Positions 1-16,819 are shown, numbered from the stretch's first letter. The stretch: 64,000 bases of DNA from Nissolia schottii (GCA_003254905.1 QANU01004444.1:273162-337161), one strand, 5' to 3'. The notes: generated by a model from the letters alone, not told the origin. Made by a program: numbers and translations.

Positions 1-801
1 ACAGTCACATGGACGAAGACCCTGATGGGCCAAGGCCTCAGTGTGGGGATAGATGAATTTGGGGGAAGAAGCCAGTGCTGCTGCCTCTGCAAGCTTGACA
101 TAAAGCCATGGCTCTTCTCAAGGAGAAAAGGGTCTAAGAATTTGGAGGTCCAATCCAGCAAAATTGACATATTTTGGGACTTTAGTGTTGCCAAATTTGG
201 TCAAGGGCCAGAACCATTAGAAGGTTATTATGTTATGGTTGTGTTCAACCATGAGATGGTGTTGTTCCTAGGAGATCTCAAGAAAGATGCATGCAAGAAG
301 GTTGATTTTGATTGTGCTCACTCTAGTGCAATCTTAATTGCAAAGAGGGAGAACATCTTTGGTAAGAAGGTTTATGGTGCAAAGGTTCAATTTTGTGACA
401 AGGGTCATGTTCACAATGTCACAATTGAGTGCGACACAAATGGGGTTCATGAACCTTGTCTTGTGATTAGAATTGATGGGAAGAATGTGATGCAGGTGAA
501 GAGGCTCAAGTGGAAATTCAGGGGGAATCACACAATTTTGGTTGATGGGATGCCAGTGGAAGTGTTCTGGGATGTGCATAATTGGATGTTTGGGAATAAT
601 GCTGTGGGGAATAGTAGCAATAATGCAGTGTTCATGTTCCAAACATGTGTTTCAGTTTCAACTCAGAAGATGATGTGTTTAGGCCAATCTGTTGATCATG
701 GTGCTGCAGCAACAACATGGGCTTATTCTCAGCAGTTTAAGGATTCACAGCTGCAAGGGCTTGGATTCTCTCTGATTTTGTATGCTTGGAAGAATGAGTA
801 A
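1..801 (+). CDS. DUF868 family protein, 3' part (5' end outside window)
   Basis: The reading frame is open from the first base and ends at TGA 799-801. Eight codons (TVTWTKTL) precede the first in-window Met at 25-27, and they match the family pattern 'VTW.KNLMGQGLSV', so that Met is internal and the gene starts off the left edge. About 266 residues are visible. Family landmarks are MGQGLSV, DIKPWLFSRRKGSK, IDIFWDFSVAKFG and GPEPLEGYYVMVV near the visible start, then a basic and aromatic middle. The C-terminal FQTCVSVSTQK is followed by a last stretch ending in GFSLILYAWKNE. DUF868 proteins are plant-specific and have no established biochemical role, so none is assigned. No intron is needed in the visible part. 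The family call is from recognition of these blocks. Confidence 0.9.
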   Translation, partial: TVTWTKTLMGQGLSVGIDEFGGRSQCCCLCKLDIKPWLFSRRKGSKNLEVQSSKIDIFWDFSVAKFGQGPEPLEGYYVMVVFNHEMVLFLGDLKKDACKKVDFDCAHSSAILIAKRENIFGKKVYGAKVQFCDKGHVHNVTIECDTNGVHEPCLVIRIDGKNVMQVKRLKWKFRGNHTILVDGMPVEVFWDVHNWMFGNNAVGNSSNNAVFMFQTCVSVSTQKMMCLGQSVDHGAAATTWAYSQQFKDSQLQGLGFSLILYAWKNE

Positions 802-1080
802 AATCAATCAATATATACAGTTTGTTATAAATGAAATCTTATTCTTATTGTTGGGTGTTGAAATTTGATTTTGTCAGCCACAATTTTCAACAATATATGA
901 TGTGATCAAGAGTACAAACTGCCAAACTTGCGTTATGTTTGGTTTTCTGTTTCCATTTCTTTTATTCTCAATTTTTTTTAGGATTTTATAAAAGAATATT
1001 TGAAAAATCCAAGTTTTTTTTATTATTTCTTTTATAAAAGTCCATCAGAAACAAAAATCAAACATACCATTAATCGATTT

Positions 1081-1377
1081 TTAAATTTTCTCATTTTGCA
1101 ACCCCAAGTAGTTGATGGGGCTAACCAATAGCTTAAAGAGGGGAGCCCATTTTCGAAACATCTTTCCATGCAACAACCTAGAAGCTTGATTAAAATACTG
1201 CCCGAAGAGTATCTCTACCAAGAAGAAGGCATGAGGGAGGTGAAGGGCAACCCACAAAAGGACCCTGTGGAGATACCTCGTGTGCGTGAGTGTGGGCCGC
1301 GCAGATCTCCGCGGAGGGAGCGGCAAAAGGTGGTACGGGAAGGAATATAGCACATCAGGCTTCAAAAGAAGTTTCAT
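1081..1377. other. GC-rich island of unknown origin
   Basis: This stretch is clearly richer in G and C than its flanks. It is open on both strands: about 98 codons on minus and about 60 codons on plus (1168-1350). Neither product is recognised. It could be a fragment of inserted organelle DNA or a remnant exon. I see no start context, splice pattern or family motif that would support a gene. Confidence 0.3.
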
Positions 1378-1394
1378 TCAAATAAGTATTAAGG

Positions 1395-1553
1395 TCATTT
1401 AAATGACAAAAATTATAACCGAATCATTAGAATGACTATCACAAGTCACCATAATGACCAATCAAAGTCATTCGAATGACTCAACTAAAAATGGGCAAAA
1501 ATCTCAATTATTGCTAAGTCATTCAAATGACCAGAACTAGTCATTTGAATGAA
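1395..1553. repeat. 22-bp minisatellite built on the palindrome TCATTNNAATGA
   Basis: Six copies of a 13-base dyad of the form TCATTNNAATGAC start at 1395, 1424, 1446, 1468, 1519 and 1541. Spacing is 22 bases at 1424-1446, 1446-1468 and 1519-1541, and 51 bases between 1468 and 1519, where diverged or extra sequence intervenes. Each dyad is followed by a spacer of about 9 bases ending in AAG. Variants include TCATTCGAATGA and TCATTTAAATGA, which are perfect palindromes. Confidence 0.8.
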
Positions 1554-3174
1554 TGCAATACAGACGCTAATAACGGCTAGTATATTTCCTAATTCTATAA
1601 AAACCAATTAAACTCACATTTCTAAGGTACCAATTCGGCTCCTATCATTCCTATACTTCATATTATCAATGACTTAATATTTTTTTATCATTATAAGAGC
1701 AAAATAAAAATATTTTCAATACTTCTATTAGAGCTTCTAGTTGTATAATTTACTCTTCAAATGAGTTTATTCTTACACAAAAAATTATGTTTCAATTTGT
1801 ATTATCCACTCTTTGAGAAAATTTCTTCTATCACCAAATTCCATACACTTCGTAAATACGATGAGACATCCCTCTAGTTGATTTGAGTGTGATGTCCCTA
1901 AGATTGTGATACTCAAACACTAAGAATGAAACATCCCAAGTGTGTGAGGAATGCACAAAGGTTGTAAATTTTTCTTTAAATACCCAAGTTTTTAACTTGA
2001 TGATAGTAAAAAAAAAAATGTGGAACAAGTCACTTAAAAACTAAACATAGATCACAAAGATAATTAAATCAGGATAAATCACTATTTATAATCCCTCTAT
2101 CATTATCTTTTTATTTATTACAAACTTATTTTAATATCTTAAATATTTGAATACCGCAAAATATTGCCAATTTGTTGTTAATTGCTTATAAATTGCTCAA
2201 TTGATTTTATTGTTTATCAAAGATATATTTGAACAATCTTATAATTATATGTTTGATTGATTGATAAATTTCGCTGCGTGTATAATTTGAGGGGCATAAA
2301 AAAACAAATTTTTTTAATATTAAAATATTTTTTTATATACCCAATTCACCCTAATGGTTGCGAAGTCTAACACCTCTTTCTTCAATGCTTTGCAAGTTAC
2401 ATTGAATGCAACTTTCACTGATTACAGTCAAAGCGCCATCAATTGTCTCAATCACGATGCACAGTTTTATAACATGTAGCCAGAATTTGAATTGGAGATA
2501 TGCAAGCCACTTTCCATTATCATTATAGAAGAATGTTTGATAAACTCCACAAGTCTATGAAGAATCCCTGGCACAAACAAAACACCAACTGTCAGTAAAT
2601 AAAAGACCACATAACAGATGCATAACTTAATATGTTTCACTGATTAGAAAACTTTGTATAAGATCGGATTATCAATTAGTAGTTAGGTAGACACTTGTCT
2701 CATACCTTCAAGTTTCCCATGCAGGGGAGAAAACCTAAACTTCATTGCTAATGAAAAGAGTTTAATATCTATATGCTACTTTACACAGTCACCCAATGCA
2801 AAACTACCTCTTCACCCACATTAAATTCAATCTTAATTCAAATCATAAAATACCAAACAAAGTGGATGATATGTTGGTTTTTCATAGGGTGGTAATTTCA
2901 TACGGTGGTAATCAGTACATACCAATTAAACTCATTAAAAAAATTACACATACCAAATAAAAAAGAAATCTTAAGGAGGATAAAATGTTCAACATATAGC
3001 AACTAGCAAGAGCCAAACATCAACTACGTGATTTAGGAAGGCAGATGCTAAGACATGCATATGCGTTATAAATATATAAATCATAATATGTCAAATTAAA
3101 AGGTAGTTTAAACCTAGAAGAAAACCATATGTACGAGACAGAGGAACTTAATCCACATACAGTTTTGCTATTGT

Positions 3175-6482
<3,308 letters not shown>

Positions 6483-9400
6483 TTCGCGAATGGCTATTTC
6501 GTCGCTGGCATTTTGGCTCTAATATATTCGGAAAACTTTTACGCGTCAAAGGCAAATTTGTTAATTTAGAATTCAATAAATGTGCATCTTTCTTCAAGTA
6601 TTTGTTTGCTTCATAATTATACATAATAAAAAAAATTCTCAAAATTTGATATTATTTTTTTTACGTGTCATAAAATGTAATTCATTGAAACAGGAGTGGA
6701 GCCCAACTTATATGAGAGGACAAAAAAGAGAGGTGCTACAGAGTCTGAAGCTCCTTCTGACTTTTACAAGCGACATACATGTTACTTTGCATTGGAGAGA
6801 GCAAAAATTATTAAAGGAAACATGAGAAAGAAAAATAGATCCAAATCACTCGGTCCGTATAAAGTAAGATACTGTGTCCAGTTACAAAGCTTTTCTAGGA
6901 GTAAAAACATACAAAGACACAAAACCCACGAGTTAGAATCGAGAAAAAGCCATTAGCAAATTGCTTAATAGTAGGAGGGTTGATTACATGACTTGATGCA
7001 TGAACAATCTACATCGTTGCTTTAATATTTATTGTTCAGATTTTGTTTTTCATTAATTGACAAATAAGGAGTAATTGTTGTAGCGTGTCAAGTTGCACAT
7101 TTTGCTTGAAAACTTTGTCGAGCCATAAAGCAGTGTCCCAGCCCTAATCAACGGGATAAAGACACCATGTTGGGATAGACACTAGGGAGGCTAGGATTTG
7201 GGCTCAATAACAACACAATTGTTAAGGTATTATATTGGCATACAATCTTATCTAAACAGATATTCTATGAGGAGACTTACAATAATTTGAAAGATAAAAA
7301 TTACACAAGAAAACCTAGTCTGCAAGAACTCTCTGAGTTCTTCTGTGCTTAATCTTTGATTTTTTACTTCGATTATCAACTCTTACTTTCTTTATCTTTG
7401 TAGAATCCACAAAAGCAGGTGTGTTGAACATCTGGATGGCACAAAACAAAAGTCCTAACTAACAACCATTAACATAAGTTGTTGATTTATCAACTGTCAT
7501 TAGTTAAAAACTCTACAGTTAACATGTGAGTTGCAAGCTACACGTGAGCAGCAAGCCACTTCTATCACTCTATTGTCAAAACAGTTAATACCGTTTTTTG
7601 TTAAGTTAGTTAGTTATCTATTGTAACTAGCTGTCAGAGTGGTCAGTTAGAAATGCATATTAGGTTTCATTTCACTGTAATTTCATGATCATTTCATTTA
7701 GCTTCCGCACCTGTTTTATAAACTAAATCCTAACTCATAGCTTGGTTGAGTTGATTCCTTATATCAAAAGCTTAGATACATAGAGCAATTTTCTCTCTTA
7801 TCCTTCAGCATTTTGGTGCTCGCTTTGTTCTTTTCTTTACCTCCAATCTCGGTTCCTCTCGTGTTAGTAGTTGCCAAAAAAAAATATGAGCAATCGTGAG
7901 AAATGTAGACAAGTCTTTGTTTCGTTCCCACGATTTAGATACCATTACTCTCAAGAGAACTTAGCAAAAAGAAAATCAAACACAAACTGCATGTAATAAG
8001 GAGAGAGGTAAAGAAAAATAAATAATAATAGAAAAAATAAAACCAAAAATAAGGGTAAGGAGTCATCGGTTTCTCATGGAATTTGAAAGGGATAAACCCC
8101 CTCATTGAGGCCCAAAAAAAATAACATTGAGCTAGCGGAGTAATATAAGGTTCAAATTGTCAAGTGTGTTGATTCAATTTTTATTATGTGCATGATTCAA
8201 AGTTACTTAGATACCAAAACAATTAATAGTATTAGTTGAGGAAAAATAATTATACGTTGATAGAACATATTTAATGTATGATTTAAATATATTATTAATC
8301 ATTAATTTTAATTTGTGATATTTAACAAGCATATAAAATACAAGAAATTAATAATTAATAATATTCTTAGAACATGTATTAAATGTGTTTTATGAGTATA
8401 CAAATATTTCTCTTAGCTGAACCTCATCTAAGGTTGAGAATTGTTATGGTTGGTTGCTGAGAAATACAAACCAAGGGATAAAAGAGAATTATTTACCTGC
8501 GAGACCACGTAATGAAGCTATGGAGGGTTAATTTACCTAATGGAGAAGGGTTGTGTCCAATTATTCAAGTACTTCAAATGATCTCAATTAAGATAAACTA
8601 GTTAGATCATTTTTTGTTTTAACCATAAATAACTAATCAGACATATTATTTGTCCTTTAAAAGAGTTGTACACAACTATTTGAACTTACTCTTTAGTGTG
8701 ACAAAATCAAAATGTCACTTAGCTACTAGTTTTCAACTAGTTAGATCACTTGGTTGTCAACATACAACGCTAATAATACCAATTGTTTCGGCCGAAAAGC
8801 CCCAATCTAATTAAAATATGTAATTGTTAAGAATAACGTCGGATCAGCTATCGTTTAATCTGATTGCCAGGACAAACATCACAATGACTATCAAAGTAGC
8901 ACTATAACGATACTGGGTGAATGCGGATGGTATATCAAACCACAAATGGACTTAACCAAGAGTTGGATTATTTGAGTCCTTTATTTGGTTGCCGAAGTTA
9001 TTTTGGCACATGCTAATGGATTCTAGGTTAAGATTTATGACTTTTGGTTATTCAATTATGGATTCTAGGTTACAATTTGAGTTATGATGAATCAACAATC
9101 ATCGCATTTAAAAAAAAAATCATCTAAAGTAAAAAAATTTACTTCGAAACATAAAGTGAATATTTTTACTATTAAATCATTATTATAGAGATAAGATTCC
9201 CTACTCACTGTAATTATTTTACTAACATTTTCATTGAGGACTTTCCTTTTTAAGCAATTCCTTCAACGACCATCACACTTCAGCAATTTTAATTATAAAT
9301 AAGGTTTTCCCAAATTTTTATATAACTCAAATCAATGAACGTACTTTCAGATTTATACCAAATTTTATTTTTCTTTTTCACTAATTCGCTGCTCCTAATA

Positions 9401-10874
9401 TAAAATTGCATAAATAACTAATCGATGGCCAATGCCATAAATAGTTTTGATAACAAAGTTATATGTAAAAATATCAACAGTATTTTTGCTCTAAAATAAT
9501 ATTAGCTAATTATTAACTTATAATGAAAAAATAATAGCTAGCATGCATACATAATTATTCCTTGGATTACCAAAATAACTAATATTTATTGTTTAAAATT
9601 TAATCTTAACCACACAAATACAATCCAATGGCTAAACATTCACTCTCATGTTCTCACATGAAAAACTCGTTCTCACTCGGAAAACAACCCCCCCCCCCAA
9701 CAAAAAAAAAAACACAAAAACCAAAACCAAAATTGACAATTTATGAAAATAATGAAATTTTATTCAGACATCCATGGCAATATTATACACCAGAATAAAG
9801 ATCTACCACTTGGAGTTGACAATTACAGCACATACACGTGATTGTGTCCTACTCATGACTCATCATTTATATTAAGCTAACTTTGCTTACTTATTAGAAA
9901 GGCAAGTGTATTGGAATGTCTTTATTATATGTAGTTACAGAACACATCTAGCAAGACAGTATGAAAGACCACAAAATACATAACTGAAAATATTTGAAAA
10001 GGTTAAAAAAAATCCCATAATAAATTGACTAAAGCAGACTCCTTTCGGCAAAAAAGGCGAGAGAATGTACGGGGAGAAGATCGTGGGGGCAGTAACTGAA
10101 AATAAGGAAATAAAGGCTCACAACAAAGCTGATATAGCCTGATACCAACCTCCAATGTTCCTCCAGATTGAAAATTCCACAGCAATGGACTTCAATGAAG
10201 ACAAGGAAAAAATTGGAAGTTGAAGAAAAATTCCACCGTTCACAGTCCGATGTCCTGCCACATCCTTCTTCTCTGCGGCTCCCCTAGTTTATATCGTCAC
10301 AAATCATAAACTACAAACATTAGGAAATACAAGAGGTGAACAAAGCACACCAAATAATCATTGAATTTAGAAGGAGAACAGACTGCAAAATATGCAACTG
10401 ACTTGAAGCATTTAAGTTGTACCTTTTGTTTTTATTTTTTGTAAAATCAAGGTGGCACAAAATATTATCTGTAGTTTCTAACGTGGGATATGCAAAGACT
10501 ACATGCATGTATCTTGTCGCATGATAGCCATGGCATTCACCAAAATACCCTAATATCTGTTCTATGATAAGCCTTCCAAACTATTCACTTTCTAGGTACA
10601 TTGATAAATCAACGTATCTAAATAAAAATTGTATTTGGATACAAACTGTATTCAGATATATTGATTTGTGAAAATGACATAAAATATGGGAAGGAGGGAG
10701 TAGTTAGTAGTGACCCAAAATCAACCTTCGAAGCAAAGCCAACAATATTCTTATAAATGATTTATTAGAGATCAACTTCTAGGGTAATCATATTCCACAA
10801 ACACCCAGGGGAGAGAAAGTACCAAGCTCACAATTTTGTCATTTTTCTATTAATGCCACACGGATGAGCAATCC
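6483..10874. other. Intergenic spacer between the WDR5B 5' end and the SKIP17 3' end
   Basis: The WDR5B promoter and 5' UTR must lie at the left side, and the SKIP17 3' UTR probably at the right (about 10000-10874). I recognise no protein here. The part around 7400-7900, with repeated TTAGTTAGTT-type text and a TATAAA stretch, has the look of an old Copia-type LTR, but no terminal repeats or target duplication could be found. A poly-C run occurs at about 9688. Confidence 0.5.
10585..10700. mobile_element. Partial Stowaway-like MITE
   Basis: The right end reads GGGAAGGAGGGAGTA, i.e. CTCCCTCCTTCCC on the other strand, followed by a TA dinucleotide. This is the standard Stowaway/Mariner MITE terminus. 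The inner part contains mirrored ATTTGGATACAAA / TGTATTCAGATATATTGAT text. The left terminus is not clear, so the copy is probably truncated or diverged. Confidence 0.5.
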
Positions 10875-13800
10875 CTACAGGGACAAAAAATCTATCTCGT
10901 CTGAACTTTCCTCATAAATCACATAGCTGGCATCTTGGCCATCCTCATTCCCGCTCCCCTGATCACTATTGTAGCTGCTTTCAGATGTGCTCAGAAAAAG
11001 TGATCCATCTGAAGTATGGAAGCTCAATTGTGATGGCAGACTTATTTCACTGTTCATATCAGTATCAAATGACTCGAGGTAACTGCAACACAATCCAAAA
11101 CACAGAAGTTGATAAAAATTTTAGTAAGACAAAAGCCCTCCATCCACATATACAAAAGATAGGAAACCAAATTACTCTATTTGAAAAATAGCTGACCTTC
11201 CTTCTGATGGATATTCAGCCACCAAAAACATATCAGGCCTTGCTTCCAAAACCTGCTTTACAGGCATAATACTGCGCCATAAAGCCCCAAATTTGTAAAT
11301 GAATATAAAATCAAAACATCAGTCATACAGAAAGTTGATACCTGAGACATCAAATCTACCAATGATTACCATTACCTAGAGTTGAAGCACCTGTGATACC
11401 AGTCACCCTCAGATGCTAAGCCTTCCCTATTGGATATATCCTGTTTAACAGTTAATCGTAAGAAATAGAATCAAAACTGAAAGTCAAGCAGAAACTTCTT
11501 TGTTAACAATCTAACATCTTTCTATGTACTCACAAGATGGACAAGCAATTTGAAATCGCCCGCAAGAACTGCTGTCAACAACCTAGCAACTTCCATCTGC
11601 ACATGAAAGCATTAGTGTTTCAGAAGAATGAGGCTTAGAAACAAGCAAGGAATTGTAAATATATTATGATTCTCACCTCTTTCAGATGCATACAATCCCT
11701 TAAAATTAAGACCTCAAGCAATTTTCCACCATTGCAGCCTCCAAGGTTTCTGAAAATTAGAAGTTTCGATATTGAGATATAATAGGACAAAAGTAAAAGA
11801 TATATATAGAGATAATCTCCACAGATAGACAGAATGTGATAGTTTCTTGTTTCTAGTAAAGTCTTATTAAGAGTAACTTACCTTAAGAAGCTTCCAGTGA
11901 TTGAATAGGATGTAGAAAAGTCAACATATTTCAGTTTCCGAAATCCCTGCATGAAAACAGAATGATATTAATAATCCTTTGAATATGAAGTTCTCCCCCT
12001 ATGATAAACGTGTGAAATAAGAGGATGCCATTTAGTTTAGTAATCATAATCCAAAGTTCTGAAATTGTGATTTCAAATCACACATCAATAAAATACCGAC
12101 GACATAACTCTGACCTTACTTTGTTTAAATGACCATTTCCATCCACAGCAATATGTATTGTTGCAAAATAATTATTTAGACAAACTAAAGTCGCACACAA
12201 ACTATGAAAAATATAATGAATTCAATAGATTTCAACTCATATAATTTAATCATTTCAAAGCCTTCATACAGACTATCACACCCCATGAAGACTAAGCTGC
12301 AAAAGTTCCTTCCTTTAACCAAACTTAGCCAATTTTTGGGTGCAAAGAGTGCAATGGCATCATAAAAACCAAAGACTGGATCATATATAGCAAGCTGGAC
12401 TAGCAGATTTATTCCATTTCCAATTCACCCCCATTTTACCTGTTCCTAAGTTGAAGTACTAAGATGGACGTAGAAATTAAACACACTATATGGAGGGAAA
12501 CATCTTTTAATTTACAAATTCAACATAAGAATATTTACCCATGATTAAAAAGAGACTACAATATTTAAGTATTTCAAGAGAACATACCTTAACCAGTACA
12601 CGGACTTTATAATCATGTAGCTTAAACCCTCTAAGAGATAAAGAAGTTAAGTGAGGACAATTGTCTACTAGCTCAAAGCAGGTATGCGTTTTCAAACTGT
12701 CATCTCTGCCTGATAATTAAAAATAGATAAGCAGGTATATAAAGAGACTTGTATGGCAAAATGTATTTGAAAAAATACTTACCTGTTTTAGAAGACTCGA
12801 AAAATAAACGCTCGATCAAGTGGCAGTTTGCACTTACTGACATTAATGTTTGCCTCAATTCAACATGACTACCATTTAAAACCAAAAAAAGGGGAAAAAT
12901 CATTGCCAATAAAAAGTACAATTTGGGAACATACATATTTTTCACAAGAAATAAATCAGGGAAAGTGTGAAGAGGACACAGATATTGATACATATTAAAT
13001 ACTTAAGAGGATGATTTGTATCAGAAAGGCAACTATAAATTGAAAAATGACACGGTTTTATTAAAAAAATTCTATCTACGGCATATTCATATTATCTATA
13101 AAAGAAGTAATACGTAACTATTCCAACCAAAACTGAAGACATAGATCTCAACAAAAAGCCAAACAGTACCAAGAAAAGATTCCCAGTCTAACTATGCCAG
13201 ATGGAATGTAGAAAAGAAAATAATATACAAAGACTTCCATTTTCTTTATATTTAAGACATTTAACCAACGATAATCATATGTTCCTTAGCAGTGAGAAAA
13301 TGCTTAGAAGGTAGAGAAGTCAGAGAAAGAGAGGCGATGGAAGCTAACTTACAGCCCAACAATTTCCAGATCAAGTAGAGAAGGGCATGCTGATAATGCC
13401 TGACTAAGAGATGCATTATCCATCCTTTCAATATTGTACAAGTTCAACTTTCTCAAGAGAGCCCTACAAAATGAAAATGCATGAGCCCATCTAAAACAAG
13501 TAACACAATGTACCGAACTCAAAAGTCCATGAATAACATACCCTGGAGCACCACCATCCCTGCTTAAAGGGCTTAAACACGATCTTGTGAGAATGGCAGA
13601 TTCTCTCCCTTGTCGAGATCTCTTATCATTCCATGAGAAGTTAGATACCTCTACAATAGCATTTCTGATAGTATAAACCAATGGTTGACAAGATCCATGT
13701 GAAGCCGCAGCACCAGGGACCAGGCCAAGCTTAAGAGACCTTATTCACAAATTATAATGGAGGCTTGTGAGAAGATAATGAGGAAAAAATACAGCAGATA

Positions 13801-15852
13801 GTAATGCATGCTCAACATGTTGACGTAGGTTAAAATCAATGACAGTTTTTCACTTGTCTTTTCCTAGACAGTGGAGCTAGCAACGTTACATGGTAGAATA
13901 TAACAAACTACAAAACTAGTACACAATAACTTCTAAAATGGACCAAAATTAAGAGATAGGACTAGTTTGTAATAAATCCATTAAGATTACTCACTAATAA
14001 AATGTGGAAATGATGCAGATGAATCAGACATTCTAAACAGATATCATATGAAACTAAACACCTCCTTTGTTTCCATTTTATGGGACAACGTCAAGAAAAA
14101 CAGAGATATGATCACAGAAAAACAGAGATATGATCACCTCACTAGGTCATTAGTTCATAATCAAATAGTCATACTATTAACATTATGCCCCATAACGGTA
14201 AGTACGGAATTAAGTAAAGTTTACTTGGGAACAATAGTAAATATAGCATGTACAGGATCAGTGATATACAAGAGTTCTTACCTTAGTGTGTTTCCAGCTC
14301 GCTGAATCATCGTGGAAACTACTGAATTGTTAACCTTCGGGACCAGTGTTGTCAAATCAAGGTTTGCATAGCACAAAGGATCTTTAGCACACTTGTTAAA
14401 CAATGAACAAGTAGCCGATGCATAGCATAGGCTCTGGGTATCAAGCATTGAGAAGACCTGCACACCAGAACATGAAATCAATACCAAGAAAGTTCTTCAC
14501 TCCATTACAGAAGCATACTTAACCTAACTTAGTTCCGCATAATAAATAGTGGTAAAATCGGTTTATCCTAACAAAGAAAAACAGTTACAATGCAAAGAGA
14601 GAATCATGCATTTTTCTCCATAGGTAACTTCCTTCCCAACATCTTTGAAGAAATCAGCCACATAAACAGACTTATTGAAAGTTGAAACAAAAGATAGTAA
14701 CTAATTATCTCTGCACCATAAAATAGCTTCAAAATTCAAATTACACATCATGAAATACCTAAGCATTTTATGCGTAGCATAATTTACACACCACAGCACT
14801 TTGAGGCTGCCATAGCCAAACCATCCATGACATAAAAGAAATAACAAACAAATTTCTCATTTCTCAAATAGAATTAAAAAAAGAAAAAGAAAAGGAAGAA
14901 GAAAGAAACTAGGAAGCAGGTGAAATCATTGTACATGTACAACAAAAACAAGGGGTAAATCAACTCCATATACAAAAGAACTAACAAAGGGCGTAAATTA
15001 AAAGAAATTAACAAACAAATTTATCACTCTCGACATTAAACTAAAATTGATAGGAAGAACTTGGCAAGGGCCAAATTAAAGAAATAGCCTCCAATTAAAT
15101 ACGAAACATATCTCTCACTTCTAACAAACAAATAAGACCAAAAAAAAAAAAAAACTAAAACAAAATGAATCGTATTAGGAATCAAATTGGGAACATGGTA
15201 TCAACTCCTTGCTAGCTCAATTGGTTCATCACTAGTTCCATTAAACAAGTTATCGGATTCATCTTTTATGACTTGAAAAAACAAAAAATTGAACTAGATA
15301 AGCTTTATCCCACTCCGCTCGAGTAAAATTAGTTCCAATCAAGGGAACTCCAAACTAAGGAAGCGTGAATTTAAACAAAAATAGTTAAAAAAAAAAAGAG
15401 GGAAAGAGAAAAAGAGAAAAAGAAAAATTAGGAAGAAGATGAAACGGAGTGATGAAATTGGGAATAACCTTGATGGTGAGGTCCGGAGGGAGGGGCCAGG
15501 CGACGGAGTTGTGCTTGGAAGCTCGCTTCCTGGAGGAGTGCTTCGCTGCGTCGAGGAGCATGGATCCCATCCTGAGGGCGCGGTCGATGAGGACCGTCCG
15601 ATCGGAATCGGATGCCGAAGATTCCAGAAGCTTCTCGAGCGAGAGATCAAGAGAGATCGAATTAGAGGAAGAAGAGGAAGGGGAACCCTCATCATCACCG
15701 TCATGATGATGATCGCCCTCGAGGCACAGGAACCTATGGAGGACCTGCTCCACGTGATCGAGGCCACGCGCCCTAGCGCTCTGGTCCTGCGATGAAGAAG
15801 GACAGGGCCGCTTCGAAGAAGAAGAAGGACCCTCGAAGAGGAATGTGTCCAT
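10875..15852 (-). CDS. SKIP17: SKIP17-like F-box/LRR protein (SCF ubiquitin-ligase substrate receptor)
   Basis: Twelve exons on minus: 15852-15469, 14457-14282, 13739-13542, 13463-13353, 12868-12783, 12709-12588, 11946-11882, 11749-11677, 11596-11534, 11440-11376, 11271-11197 and 11082-10875. All introns are GT-AG and phases agree throughout, giving 541 residues. The ATG at 15852 starts MDTFLFEGPSSSSKR; the GTG codon before it is not used. A Ser- and Asp-rich N-terminus precedes the F-box at about 119-165 (LPPDLTIKVFSMLDTQSL, split between exons 1 and 2). Leucine-rich repeats follow (LLRKLNLYNIERM, LTSLSLRGFKL, LLEVLILRDCMHL). The C-terminus is acidic and Ser-rich. Family members bind ASK/Skp1 and recruit substrates to SCF complexes; the substrate is unknown. 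The length is slightly under the roughly 590 residues recalled for Arabidopsis SKIP17. A TATA-like box lies upstream. Confidence 0.9.
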
Positions 15853-15937
15853 CACGCTCCCTCGGCGCGCGTGGAAGTGGCAGTTGTGGTGGTGGTTGAT
15901 GTTGTTATCATTACCACACTCGTTTTTTTTTTTTTTT

Positions 15938-15938
15938 N
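15938..15938. other. Unresolved base after a poly-T run
   Basis: A single N follows about 16 T in the SKIP17 5' UTR/promoter. Homopolymer length here is uncertain. Confidence 0.9.
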
Positions 15939-15961
15939 GGAACGAGATGAGCTGTTTGGGT

Positions 15962-15972
15962 CTTTTATATAT
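15962..15972 (-). promoter_or_regulatory. Probable TATA box of the SKIP17-like gene
   Basis: On minus this reads TATATAAAAGA, about 110 bases upstream of the ATG at 15852. That spacing allows a short 5' UTR containing the poly-A (minus strand) tract. The call is based on sequence and spacing only. Confidence 0.5.
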
Positions 15973-16819
15973 GGGAGAGATTCTGTGCTGCTAGCTACTC
16001 CTGACCACAGACATTTTAGCTTTTCACTTAAAGGGAATCACACCTTCGGGAAATAAAAATAATAACAAGAAGAGAGAAATTGTAATAACACACTACTTGT
16101 TTTATCTTGTATGTTTGTATAAAAAAATATTATAAAATGTTATTATCCCAACAATATAGGCATAGGATTGAAAACCTTTACCCAAAAAAAAAAGGGTTTT
16201 ATTGAAAATAACAGCAATCTAACTTCTTTCTATTTTTCATCCTTTTGAGAGAGGAATAAATTTAGTTATTTTCATATACTTTTTAATATTACTCATTCTT
16301 TATATTTAAGAAAATTCTTGTGTAAAGTATACATTTAATACCTTGTTATAAAATAATTTTATGTGTGGATGTGTTTATTCTAATTCGATAAGTATTTTTT
16401 ATATATATATATATATGTCGTATTTGTGTCATGTAAATCTCAATCTAAATTCCAAATAAATGAATTCGATATGAGATTGATCGCCAACTTCTCTGGTTTA
16501 GTTTTTGACTTCTATCTCCACAACAACCAAGTGCCAAATCTAGAGCTTGATTGCCAGATTTGCAAGTTGGTTTATTCTTCTTTGACTTGGCGTGTGTTCT
16601 TGAATTGCCTTTCGTACTCCACACTTATTTCGGTGTTCTTTGGATTTGAAAAACCTTTAAAAATCTATAAGGATGCTTAAAAGGCAAGAAATTGGTTAAT
16701 CCTATGAAAAAACTTTTTATTAGAAAATATTCGAATTATGAGACTAAACTTCTAGAAATTGCATGAGTTAATCCTAAAATTATAAGAAAGAACAATTAAA
16801 AGTAAAATTTAAGAGTTAC
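15973..16819. other. AT-rich spacer, no gene seen
   Basis: Upstream flank of SKIP17. It contains a short (AT)n run at about 16400. No protein or RNA gene is recognised. Confidence 0.5.

Larger units (their letters stand above)
802..3174. other. Intergenic spacer, no supported gene
   Basis: AT-rich spacer between the DUF868 gene and the 3' end of the convergent WDR5B gene. It holds a GC-rich island at about 1081-1377 and a 22-bp palindrome-bearing array at 1424-1553, each listed separately. The rest is low-complexity A/T sequence. Positions nearest 3174 are probably the WDR5B 3' UTR. No protein with recognisable homology is seen. Confidence 0.6.

Noticed and set aside
7400..7900. Copia-type solo LTR
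   Set aside because: The text has an LTR feel (TTAGTTAGTT, TATAAA), but no TG...CA ends with target duplication could be fixed.
15439..15795. Plus-strand protein of about 118 codons
   Set aside because: It lies wholly opposite SKIP17 exon 1, whose coding sense is far better supported; the plus frame is a shadow of codon bias.
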